A program made the translations under genes and the position numbers. Shown here in pieces: positions 7,893 to 15,542 of a stretch of DNA of 64,000 nt. The notes below the pieces were generated by a model, which was not told the origin of the DNA, did no database searches, and worked only from the letters and a program-made list of their open reading frames with translations. Location: assembly GCF_016093295.1 (NCBI RefSeq), contig NZ_JAEDAL010000002.1:124001-188000 (forward strand), written 5' to 3'. Positions within the stretch are counted from its first letter, which is position 1; the number at the start of each line of letters is the position of its first letter. The stretch is from Inhella gelatinilytica (lineage in GTDB: Bacteria; Pseudomonadota; Gammaproteobacteria; Burkholderiales; Burkholderiaceae_C).

Positions 7893-9818
7893 TCAAGCTT
7901 CGACAATCATGCGCGTCCGCATTTCCAGGTGCAGCGCGTGGCAGAAGTGCGTGCAATAGCACCAGTACACGCCAGGGTCCCCAGCCGTGAACGTCACCGA
8001 CGCGGTTTCCTGCGGGTTGACGATGAAGTTCACGTTGTGGCCCGGGATGGCGAAGCCGTGCGTCAAATCCTGCACCTTGTCCAGGTTGGTCAGGATCAGG
8101 GTGACTTCGTCGCCCTTCTTGACCTTGAACTCGGTGAGGCCGAAGGCCGGCGCCACCGAGGCGATCTTGACCGTGACCTTTTTGCCGTTGCGCGTGACGC
8201 CGCTGTCCTTGACGTCCTTCACCGCATGCGGGAAGTCGTCGAGGTTGTAGACCATCTTGGGCTTGAGCAGGTCGCGCTTGAAGAACACGAAGTCATGCGG
8301 CTCGCCGCGCACCGGGTGGTCGCCCAACAGCGCCATTTTTTCGCCCGAGATGTCGATCAACTGCTCGTTCTCGGGGTGCAGCGGGCCGACCGGCAGGAAG
8401 CGGTCTTTGGCGAACTTGCAACCCACGGCCAGGAACTTGCCGTCGGCAGCTTTGGTCTCCGACTGCGACGCGTTGATGTGGCCCGGCTGGTAGTGCACGT
8501 CGATGCGGTCCACCACGTACTTGGCCGCCTTGTCGCCCTTGTGGAAGGCGATGGCTTTGTCCACGTTCCATTTGACGACTTGGCTGTCCAGGAACAGCGT
8601 GGTGTAGGCGTTGCCGCGGCCATCAAAGGCGGTGTGCAAGGGGCCCAAGCCCAGTTCGACTTCGGCGGCGATGGCGCCGTCCAGTTTTTCCAGCTTGCCG
8701 TCGAAGTAGTCCAGCACCTTGGACAGTTCGATCACCGTGGCGGTGGGCGAGAGCTTGCCGGCGCAGATGAAGTACTTGCCGTCCGGGCTGGCGTTCACGC
8801 CGTGCGGGTTCTTCGGCACACTGACATAGGCCGCCAGGGCGGTCTTGGCATCCTTGTTGGCTTCACGGGTGGCATCCACCACCGGCACCTTGGAGCTGCC
8901 AATGGTCTTGAACTTGCCGGCCTTGACGGCTTCTTCAATGCGGGCGATGTTGAAGAACACGCAGGCATCGCGCTCGGCCGACATCATGTCCGCGAACTTG
9001 GCACCCATCTCGGTGTTGTACTGGTTGGTCGCGGCCAGCTTGCCGTCGTAGCTGGTGGCCACGAGGTCGCAGTTGCCGTCGATCAGGGCCTGCCAGCGCA
9101 CATCCATGGTCTCGGCGTCCACACAGGTGAACAGCGAGCGGTACTGCTTCTCGTCTTCCACGCCGGCGTTGGGCAGCGGGATGCTGAACTCACCCCCGCA
9201 GAACACGCGGGTCGTGTAGTTGATCTTCGGGTCGACCGGGTCGGCCTTGTCCGGGAAGATGCCGTGGAAACCTTGCACATTGGGCAGCATGGTGATCTTG
9301 TCGCAGACGAAGTAGTCCAGGCGGATGCGCGCCACGCGGCTGTTGATCTTGTCGTTGACCCAGGCGTAGCGGCCGTCGTAGTTGCCGTCCTTGTAGGACA
9401 GGTGCACGTGGTGCGTGTCGCCCACGGTGTAGCGCAGCGAGCCATCCGCCTTCGTGCCCATGATCTTCTTGGACTCGTTGGTGTGGCCCCAACCCACCAG
9501 CGCATCGGGCACGAAGCAGGGGATGCGCAGGATTTCGCGCCCGCTGGGGATGCCCAGCACCCGCACGTCCCCCGTGTGGCCGCCGCTCCAGAACCCGTAG
9601 TAGCTGTCCAGTTCACCCGGCTTCAGGTGCGAGGCATTGGCGCCGCCGCCCGCGTGGGCCAGCGGAGCCGAAGCCGGTGCCGCGCCCGTGCCCGCGGATT
9701 TGTCACCGCAAGCCGCCAAACCTGCGGTCAGGCCGACCAACGCCGTGGTGTTGAAGAAACGACGACGGCCGAGTTCCGGTTGAGCCTCGGGGGTCGTGTC
9801 AAGGATTTTGTCCGTCAT
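7893..9818 (-). CDS. nosZ: NosZ, nitrous-oxide reductase (Tat-exported, clade I type)
   Basis: This 641-residue periplasmic copper enzyme reduces N2O to N2. The N-terminus has a twin-arginine motif (GRRRFF, residues 17-22), so it should be exported folded by Tat, which is typical of clade I NosZ. The hydrophobic stretch ends in LAAC (Cys37), a possible lipobox. CuZ-type histidines include H136-H137 in DTHHVHL. The CuA loop at the C-terminus reads CTHFCHALHLEM, giving ligands C622, C626, H630 and M633, with His624 where many homologues have Trp. I start at the ATG at 9818 because AGGTGAG lies just upstream; a GTG nine bases earlier falls inside that site. Confidence 0.96.
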   Translation of the reverse strand: MTDKILDTTPEAQPELGRRRFFNTTALVGLTAGLAACGDKSAGTGAAPASAPLAHAGGGANASHLKPGELDSYYGFWSGGHTGDVRVLGIPSGREILRIPCFVPDALVGWGHTNESKKIMGTKADGSLRYTVGDTHHVHLSYKDGNYDGRYAWVNDKINSRVARIRLDYFVCDKITMLPNVQGFHGIFPDKADPVDPKINYTTRVFCGGEFSIPLPNAGVEDEKQYRSLFTCVDAETMDVRWQALIDGNCDLVATSYDGKLAATNQYNTEMGAKFADMMSAERDACVFFNIARIEEAVKAGKFKTIGSSKVPVVDATREANKDAKTALAAYVSVPKNPHGVNASPDGKYFICAGKLSPTATVIELSKVLDYFDGKLEKLDGAIAAEVELGLGPLHTAFDGRGNAYTTLFLDSQVVKWNVDKAIAFHKGDKAAKYVVDRIDVHYQPGHINASQSETKAADGKFLAVGCKFAKDRFLPVGPLHPENEQLIDISGEKMALLGDHPVRGEPHDFVFFKRDLLKPKMVYNLDDFPHAVKDVKDSGVTRNGKKVTVKIASVAPAFGLTEFKVKKGDEVTLILTNLDKVQDLTHGFAIPGHNVNFIVNPQETASVTFTAGDPGVYWCYCTHFCHALHLEMRTRMIVEA

Positions 9819-9843
9819 GGTTCTCACCTAGGTTGTGTTTGAA

Positions 9844-9863
9844 GGCTCTGTACAGGAAGAGCC
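9844..9863. promoter_or_regulatory. Small hairpin upstream of the nosZ start
   Basis: GGCTCT (9844-9849) and AGAGCC (9858-9863) form a perfect 6-bp inverted repeat with an 8-base loop, 26 bases before the nosZ ATG. If transcription starts about 41 bases from the centre of the FNR-type box, it lies in the nosZ leader. A function is not evident. Confidence 0.3.
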
Positions 9864-9909
9864 TGGGCAGAGACGGGGTGCATCCTTCGCTTCTTTTGGG
9901 TTTGCCGCT

Positions 9910-9923
9910 TTGACTTAATTCAA
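9910..9923. promoter_or_regulatory. FNR/Dnr-type box in the nosZ-cytochrome c promoter region
   Basis: TTGAC-TTAA-TTCAA contains the exact core TTGA-N6-TCAA of FNR/CRP-family sites that respond to oxygen limitation (FNR/Anr) or nitric oxide (Dnr/Nnr). It lies 91 bases from the nosZ ATG and 111 bases from the divergent cytochrome ATG, so one site could activate both operons. I cannot tell from the site which regulator binds. Confidence 0.65.
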
Positions 9924-10034
9924 GCAATTGGCCGATGCCATCCCAATTGATGAAGCTGCGGTTTTCTTGATGCATTCGGTGTGCTGTAGGCGGGCCCCCT
10001 CCCAAAATGAATCGAACTGTTTTTGGAGCTTCGA

Positions 10035-10427
10035 ATGCAAAAAACCGTCCTCACCCTGGGTCTGTGTGTGTTGGCGCTCGCCGCCTGTGGCAAGAAGGAG
10101 GTGCCGCCCGCCGCGCTGCCGACGCCGGGGGCTGCAACCCCCAGCGCTGAGCCCGCAGCGGCTGGGGCTCAGAACGATTTGGGCAAGGGCGTGTATGCCA
10201 AGACCTGCGCCATGTGCCACAGCGCCGGCGTGGCCGGAGCTCCCAAGCCGGGTGACAAGGCCGACTGGGGCCCGCGCATCGCCCAGGGCATGGACGTCGT
10301 TTACAAGCACGCGATCGAGGGGTTCACCGGTGGCAAGGGCATGATGCCCCCGCGCGGCGGCGGCACGGCGTTGACCGATGAACAGGTCAAAGCCGCGGTG
10401 GATTTCATGGTCAATCAGTCCAAGTAA
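10035..10427 (+). CDS. Lipoprotein cytochrome c (c5-like), divergent to nosZ
   Basis: This is a 130-residue exported monohaem cytochrome. The signal peptide ends in a lipobox (LAAC, Cys18), followed by an Ala/Pro-rich linker to residue 45 that would tether the haem domain. CAMCH (residues 58-62) binds haem, and a Met near residue 101 (GMMPP) is the likely sixth ligand, as in the cytochrome c5 family. GGAG lies upstream of the chosen ATG. Its place between nosZ and nosX, under a shared promoter region, suggests it carries electrons to NosZ; that role is inferred from context. Confidence 0.88.
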   Translation: MQKTVLTLGLCVLALAACGKKEVPPAALPTPGAATPSAEPAAAGAQNDLGKGVYAKTCAMCHSAGVAGAPKPGDKADWGPRIAQGMDVVYKHAIEGFTGGKGMMPPRGGGTALTDEQVKAAVDFMVNQSK

Positions 10428-10431
10428 GCCC

Positions 10432-11421
10432 ATGACGCCCACTTTGACGCGTCGCGCCTTCGCCGGCGTTTCGGTGCTGCTTGCGCCGGGTTGGGCCCAG
10501 GCCACCAGCGAGTTGCAACGGGAGACGCGGGCCCTCATGGGGACCCACGTGCGGGTGTTGGTGCCGGGGCGGCGCGACGACGTGGCCCCGGCGTTGGCGG
10601 ACTGTTGGTTCCAGATGCAACGCCTGGAGGCCCTGCTCAGCCGCTACCGGCCGGACAACCCGGTGGCGGCCTTGGCGCGAGCTGCAGGGCGTGCACCGGT
10701 TACGGTACCCGTCGAGTTGCTTGCCGTGTTGCGTGCGGCGCGTGAGCGTGCCGAGCAAACGGACGGCGCGTTTGACGTGACGGTCGGGGCCTACCGGGAC
10801 TGGCACTTCGAGGCGGGGGCCACGACCAATGTGCCGAGCGCCCGGCGCTTGGCGCAGCAGCGGCCTGCGGTGGATTGGCGGGCGATCGAAATCGACGGCT
10901 CGCAGGTGCTGCTGAACCGTGCGGGCATGCGGTTGGATTTGGGGGGCATTGCCAAGCTGCCCGTTTTGGCCGCGGGCCTGCAAGCGCTGCGCCGCCATGG
11001 CGTGCGCGATGCGCTGGTGGATGGCGGGGGCGACATCGGGGCCATGGGGCGGTTGGATGGGCGCGCGTGGCGCGTGGGCCTGCGCGACCCGATGGCGCCG
11101 CAGCAGTTGCTGGGGGCGGTGAGCCTGGAAGACGGCTGGATCGCATCGTCGGGTGACTATGAGCGCAGCTTTGTGCGGGACGGCCGCCGCTACCACCACG
11201 TGTTGAACCCCCGCACGGGCTGGCCGACCGAAGGGGTGCGTGGTTTGAGCCTGTTGGCGGCCGACTACCGGGTCCTTAATGGCTTGGGGGCCGCCCTGAT
11301 GGTGGGGGGCGGGGAGCGCACGGGCTGGCTGTCTTCGACCCCGGTCGACGGTGTCATCGTGCACGCGGAGGGTCGTCGCTGGCAAAGTGCCGGACTCGCC
11401 GCGCGCTGGGCGACCGGCTGA
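10432..11421 (+). CDS. nosX: NosX/ApbE-type FAD:protein FMN transferase
   Basis: This 329-residue exported enzyme attaches FMN covalently to a Ser/Thr-Gly-Ala-Thr motif; the expected client is NosR, which carries SGAT. Residues 1-22 form a signal peptide (RRAFAG, then a hydrophobic stretch ending AQA). Family motifs are present: the LDLGGIAK region near residue 165, DGGGDI near 200, and HHVLNPRTG near 265. The GYAVD stretch that often follows DLGGIAK is LPVLA here. The gene starts four bases after the cytochrome stop, so the two form a short operon divergent from nosZRDFYL. Confidence 0.9.
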   Translation: MTPTLTRRAFAGVSVLLAPGWAQATSELQRETRALMGTHVRVLVPGRRDDVAPALADCWFQMQRLEALLSRYRPDNPVAALARAAGRAPVTVPVELLAVLRAARERAEQTDGAFDVTVGAYRDWHFEAGATTNVPSARRLAQQRPAVDWRAIEIDGSQVLLNRAGMRLDLGGIAKLPVLAAGLQALRRHGVRDALVDGGGDIGAMGRLDGRAWRVGLRDPMAPQQLLGAVSLEDGWIASSGDYERSFVRDGRRYHHVLNPRTGWPTEGVRGLSLLAADYRVLNGLGAALMVGGGERTGWLSSTPVDGVIVHAEGRRWQSAGLAARWATG

Positions 11422-11487
11422 GGGCGCGCGACGTCAGGCTCGCGCAATGGAGGCATGGTGAGATTCTTCGCCTGAAGGGAGAACGAC

Positions 11488-12411
11488 ATGCTGACGGCGT
11501 ACCTGACCCATCCCGATTGCGAGCGGCATCAAATGGGCCCCGACCATCCCGAGTGCCCAGAGCGACTGGCAGTGCTCAACGATCACCTGCTCATCAAGGG
11601 GCTCTTGGACTGCATGCAGGCGGAAGAGGCGCCGGAAGTGACCGATGAGCAACTGCTGCGGGTGCACTGCGGGCTGTGGTTGGCCCAGCTTCAGGCGCTG
11701 AGCCCTGCCAGCGGCTACGCCCGGCTGGATGCCGACACCCTGGTCAACGCCTACACCCTGCGGGCGGCTCGGCGCGCGGCGGGTGCAGCGGTGCGGGCCG
11801 TGGACTTGGTAATGAGCGGCCAGGCGCCCAATGCCTTCTGCGCGGTGCGCCCCCCCGGCCACCATGCCAAGCGCAGTACTGGGGGGGGCTTTTGCTTCTT
11901 CAATAACGCCGCCGTGGGCGTGGCCCATGCTTTGGCCGTTCATGGCGTGCAACGCGTGGCCTTGGTCGACTTTGATGTGCACCATGGCGATGGCAGCGAA
12001 GACATCTGGGCCGGGGACGACCGGGTGCTGCTGTGTTCCAGTTATCAGCACGACCTCTACCCCTTCCGCGACGCCGCGCCGCCCGCGTCCAATGTTGTGC
12101 TCGCGCCCCTGCCAGCACGCAGCGGAGGAGGCGCCATGCGGGAAGCCGTCAGCCAGCACTGGCTTCCCGCGCTGCAGCGGTTTGAGCCTGAACTCCTCGT
12201 GATCTCGGCGGGGTTTGATGCCCACCGCGAGGACGACATGGGCAACCTGGGTTGGAGTGAAAGCGATTACCAATGGGTCACCGAACAACTGCTGCAGCAG
12301 GCCCGCGCCTCCGCGCGGGGCCGCATCGTCTCTTGTCTGGAGGGGGGCTATTCGCTCTCAGCGTTGGCGCGCAGCGCCGGGGCTCACGTGCGCGTGCTCG
12401 TCGAGGCCTGA
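11488..12411 (+). CDS. Histone-deacetylase-family (class II-like) amidohydrolase
   Basis: This 307-residue zinc hydrolase belongs to the HDAC/AcuC/acetylpolyamine amidohydrolase superfamily. Key residues are intact: RPPGHH with H125-H126, DFDVHHGDG with zinc ligands D163 and H165, SAGFDAH with D244, and the catalytic tyrosine in EGGYS (Y288). The ATG follows AAGGGAGAACGAC. The next gene, ten bases downstream, encodes a Pat-like lysine acetyltransferase fusion, so removal of acetyl groups from proteins is the favoured role. Acetylpolyamine deacetylation is the main alternative. Confidence 0.88.
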   Translation: MLTAYLTHPDCERHQMGPDHPECPERLAVLNDHLLIKGLLDCMQAEEAPEVTDEQLLRVHCGLWLAQLQALSPASGYARLDADTLVNAYTLRAARRAAGAAVRAVDLVMSGQAPNAFCAVRPPGHHAKRSTGGGFCFFNNAAVGVAHALAVHGVQRVALVDFDVHHGDGSEDIWAGDDRVLLCSSYQHDLYPFRDAAPPASNVVLAPLPARSGGGAMREAVSQHWLPALQRFEPELLVISAGFDAHREDDMGNLGWSESDYQWVTEQLLQQARASARGRIVSCLEGGYSLSALARSAGAHVRVLVEA

Positions 12412-12421
12412 GGAGCCCGGC

Positions 12422-15022
12422 ATGAATGCGCACCCCCTGAGTGCCCTGCTGGCCCCCCGCTCTGTGGTCGTGTTGACGGGGCCCGAGGGGCAGCGCACGG
12501 CCGAAGCCGAGCAATTGCTGGCGCAGCTGAGCGCCCAGCCCTTTCAAGGGCCCTGTGCGATCTTGGATGCGCACGTGCGGGGCAGCCTGGCGGACTTGGC
12601 GCAATCGCGGGCGGACTTGGCGATCCTGGCCCTCCCTGAATCCGAGTGGCTCTCCGGGGTGGAACTGGCCAGTCGCATCGGTTGTCGCGCGGCACTAATC
12701 GTGGGCTCCGGTGTCTCCGCCGACCGGGCGGTGGCGCTGCAGCGCCTGGCGCGTCGCGAAGGATTGTTGTTGGCCGGGCCAAATGGCAGCGGGCTCATGA
12801 CGCCCCGTCTGGGCCTGAATGCGAGTTTGATGGGCCCCTTGGTGCCGGCTGGGGGCTTGGCGGTTCTCTCTCAGTCGGGTTCGCTCACGGCGGCGTTGCT
12901 GGATGGCACGCGCACCAGCGGGGTGGGCTTCTCAACGGTGGTGGCCTTGGGGCCGCATCCGGGGGTGGATTTGGCGGCGCTGCTGCTGTACCTGGCGGTG
13001 GACCCGCACACGCACAGCATCGTGGTGCATCTGGAAGGCCTGACGCAAGCGCGGCCGTTCATGAGCGCCTTGCGCTTGGCGGCGCACGCCAAGCCCGTCG
13101 TGGTTCTCAAGACCGGTCGCCGCGAGGAAGGGCGCAGCGTGGCACAGACACACAGCCAAGCACTGGCGGGGCATGACGACGTGTTCGATGCCGCCCTGCG
13201 TCGGGCCGGTGCCGTGCGGGTGAACGCATCGGCCGAGTTGTTGGCCGTGGCGAAGTGTTTGGGTGTGCTGGGGCGTGGAAGCCGACCGGTCCAAAAAGGC
13301 TTGGCGTTGGTGAGCAACGGGGGCGGGCCGGCCGTGCTCGCGGCGGACTGGGCCGAGCGGGTGGGCCTGGCGGTCACGGCGGTGCAGGACCTCTCACGAG
13401 GCGGCACACCGGGAGCCTATACCGCGGCCGTTCTCGCGGCGCAATCTCGCGCCGATACCGACGCGGTTTTGGTGCTGCACGCTCCGTTGCTGGACAGCCC
13501 GGGAGCGGATTGCGCCCAGGCACTCTTGGACCTCAAGCCGGAACTCAGCAAGCCCGTCTTGGCCTGCTGGATGGGCGAAGGGGTGGCGGCTGAGGCCCGC
13601 ACCCGCCTGGGGGCGGCGGGGATTCCCTGTTTTCGCACGCCGGAGGCCGCTGTGGGGGCGCTGGCCCATGTGGCGGCCTACCACCGGCATCAGCACCTGC
13701 TCCAACAGACGCCGTCGCCACTTTCCCCGCTGCCGCCGCCGGATCTGGAAGGCGCACGCCTGCTCATTGACACGGCCTTGGCCCAACGCCGCAGTGTGCT
13801 CAGCGAAGTGGAGAGCAAAGCCCTGCTGGCCGCGTTCCGCATTCCCGTGACTGGCACCCTGAGGGCGCGCAGCGCGCACGATGCCATGCTCATTGCCACG
13901 CAACTGGGGTTCCCTGTGGCGTTGAAGATCGACAGCGATTCGCTGCCCCACAAGACCGAGGTCAACGGGGTGATGCTGGACCTGCGTGATGCCCGCGCGG
14001 TGCATGCGGGCTATGACCGACTGCTCGAGCAGGTCAGAAGGGCCCTGCCGGGTGTGGTGGATTTGGGGGTGACTGTGCAGCCCATGGCGGGCAAGTCTCG
14101 GGCGCGGGAGTTGCACGTGGGCTTGATTCACGAACCCTCGTTTGGTCCGGTGGTGGTGTTTGGGGCTGGGGGCACCCAAGTGGAATGGATTCGCGACTGC
14201 GCCATGGAGTTGCCGCCGCTCAATCGCTTCTTGGCCCGCCAACTGATGATGCGCACCCGCACTGCCGTGACGCTGGACGCCTGGCGCGGCGCCCCTGCCG
14301 TGCAATGGGAAGCCCTGGAAGCCTTGTTGTTGCGCGTGTCGGAGATGGCGTGTGAGTTACCGCAGTTGCGGGAGATGGACATCAACCCGGTGCTCGCGGA
14401 TGAGCATGGGGTCGTGGCTGTGGATGCACGCATCGTGCTGGCCGCCGAAGCCCCGGCCACCGTGACCCCCTCCTATGCCCACTTGGCGATTCGCCCTTAC
14501 CCCGCCCACCTGGCGCACCCGCTGGCCCTGCGCGATGGGCGTATCTGCCAGGTCCGGCCCATCCAACCAGACGATGCAGAACGGCTGCAGGCCTTGGTGG
14601 CAAGCCTCTCGCCCGAGAGTCGCTACAACCGTTTTGCCGCCACGCTCACCGAACTGCCGCCGCGCCTGCTGGCTCAGTTCACCTTGATCGACTACGAACG
14701 CGAGATGGCCTTGCTGGCGCTGTATCGCGAGGCGCCGGATCAGCCCGAACGCATCGCGGCTGTGGCCCGCTACACCAGCCAACCCGACGGTGAGAGTGCC
14801 GAGTTCTCACTGCTGGTGGCCGACGGGTTTGCTGGCCAGGGTTTGGGGTCCCGCATGATGGAGTCCCTCTTTGTTGCGGCGCGGGAGCAGGGCTTGCAGC
14901 GCCTGGATGGGTTGGTCTTGAAAGCCAATACCGCCATGCTGCGCTTGGTTAGAGGACTGGGCTTCAGCATCGAGCCCTGCAGTGAAGAGCCGGACTTCCG
15001 CTTGGTTCGCAAGCCGCTCTGA
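12422..15022 (+). CDS. Pat-like acyl-CoA synthetase (NDP-forming) / GNAT acetyltransferase fusion
   Basis: This 866-residue protein has the architecture of PatZ/Pat protein lysine acetyltransferases. It comprises a CoA-binding domain (about residues 1-130), succinyl-CoA-synthetase-like domains (to about 440), an ATP-grasp domain (about 480-700) and a C-terminal GNAT domain. The GNAT acetyl-CoA loop reads GFAGQGLGS near residue 805. THSQALAG near residue 240 matches the SHTGALAG region, so the phosphohistidine position is kept. Length is close to E. coli PatZ (886). GAGGAG precedes the ATG. It most likely acetylates metabolic enzymes; residual synthetase activity cannot be ruled out. Confidence 0.88.
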   Translation: MNAHPLSALLAPRSVVVLTGPEGQRTAEAEQLLAQLSAQPFQGPCAILDAHVRGSLADLAQSRADLAILALPESEWLSGVELASRIGCRAALIVGSGVSADRAVALQRLARREGLLLAGPNGSGLMTPRLGLNASLMGPLVPAGGLAVLSQSGSLTAALLDGTRTSGVGFSTVVALGPHPGVDLAALLLYLAVDPHTHSIVVHLEGLTQARPFMSALRLAAHAKPVVVLKTGRREEGRSVAQTHSQALAGHDDVFDAALRRAGAVRVNASAELLAVAKCLGVLGRGSRPVQKGLALVSNGGGPAVLAADWAERVGLAVTAVQDLSRGGTPGAYTAAVLAAQSRADTDAVLVLHAPLLDSPGADCAQALLDLKPELSKPVLACWMGEGVAAEARTRLGAAGIPCFRTPEAAVGALAHVAAYHRHQHLLQQTPSPLSPLPPPDLEGARLLIDTALAQRRSVLSEVESKALLAAFRIPVTGTLRARSAHDAMLIATQLGFPVALKIDSDSLPHKTEVNGVMLDLRDARAVHAGYDRLLEQVRRALPGVVDLGVTVQPMAGKSRARELHVGLIHEPSFGPVVVFGAGGTQVEWIRDCAMELPPLNRFLARQLMMRTRTAVTLDAWRGAPAVQWEALEALLLRVSEMACELPQLREMDINPVLADEHGVVAVDARIVLAAEAPATVTPSYAHLAIRPYPAHLAHPLALRDGRICQVRPIQPDDAERLQALVASLSPESRYNRFAATLTELPPRLLAQFTLIDYEREMALLALYREAPDQPERIAAVARYTSQPDGESAEFSLLVADGFAGQGLGSRMMESLFVAAREQGLQRLDGLVLKANTAMLRLVRGLGFSIEPCSEEPDFRLVRKPL

Positions 15023-15035
15023 CGGCGGCGCAAAA

Positions 15036-15057
15036 AAGGCCGGCGAGTGCCGGCCTT
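15036..15057. terminator. Bidirectional rho-independent terminator
   Basis: AAGGCCGGC (15036-15044) pairs perfectly with GCCGGCCTT (15049-15057) around a GAGT loop. An A-run precedes it and TTCTA follows, so both strands carry a stem plus a short U-tract. It separates the convergent acetyltransferase and Ala/Pro-rich genes. Confidence 0.85.
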
Positions 15058-15076
15058 CTAAGTGAGTGTCAGCGGC

Positions 15077-15397
15077 TTACTGCTTGACGCCTTTGTCTGC
15101 CTTTTCGGCCTTGGGCTTGGCCGCCTGGGCCGCAGCGGCAGGTGCAGCGGGCTGGGCCGGCGTTGCCGAAGCCGCCGCTGTGGCCGGCGCGGCGCCCTTG
15201 GCGGGGGTGGCGGCGCTGGCGGGCGTTGCTGGCGCGGCAGGGGTCGCGGCCTTAGCCGGCATCGCAGCCGGTGCGGGTGCTACGGCCGTCGCAGGCTTGG
15301 CCGTTGGGGCTGCGGGTGCTGCCGGTGCAGGGGTCTGGGCCAGGGTCAAGGTGCTCAGGACACTGGCAACAACAAAAATCGCAGCAGACTTTTTCAT
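15077..15397 (-). CDS. Ala/Pro-rich exported protein of unknown function
   Basis: This 106-residue protein begins with a clear Sec signal peptide (MKKSAAIFVVASVLSTLTLA). The rest is almost entirely Ala, Pro, Thr and Lys in loose A-A-P-A repeats, ending in a short Lys-rich tail. No catalytic motif is visible. The gene sits alone between two sets of plus-strand genes, and its 3' end shares the strong terminator. The good signal peptide and the terminator argue for a real gene, but low-complexity sequence in GC-rich DNA calls for caution. Confidence 0.6.
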   Translation of the reverse strand: MKKSAAIFVVASVLSTLTLAQTPAPAAPAAPTAKPATAVAPAPAAMPAKAATPAAPATPASAATPAKGAAPATAAASATPAQPAAPAAAAQAAKPKAEKADKGVKQ

Positions 15398-15542
15398 GGT
15401 GGGTCACCGTGAGAAGAAGGTTCGTGGTGGAGCTCCGAACCGTTGAGCAGGCGGCAGGTGCCGACATGGGCTGCACAACGGGGTCTGGCGCTGCCGCGTT
15501 GACAGGGGTGGGCAAGGGTGGCGCTGCGGAGAGAATGCAGCC

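Noticed and set aside
15062-15412. Gly/Cys-rich frame on the plus strand opposite the Ala/Pro-rich gene
   Set aside because: The complement of Ala/Pro codons automatically gives Gly/Arg/Cys; the minus-strand frame has a real signal peptide.
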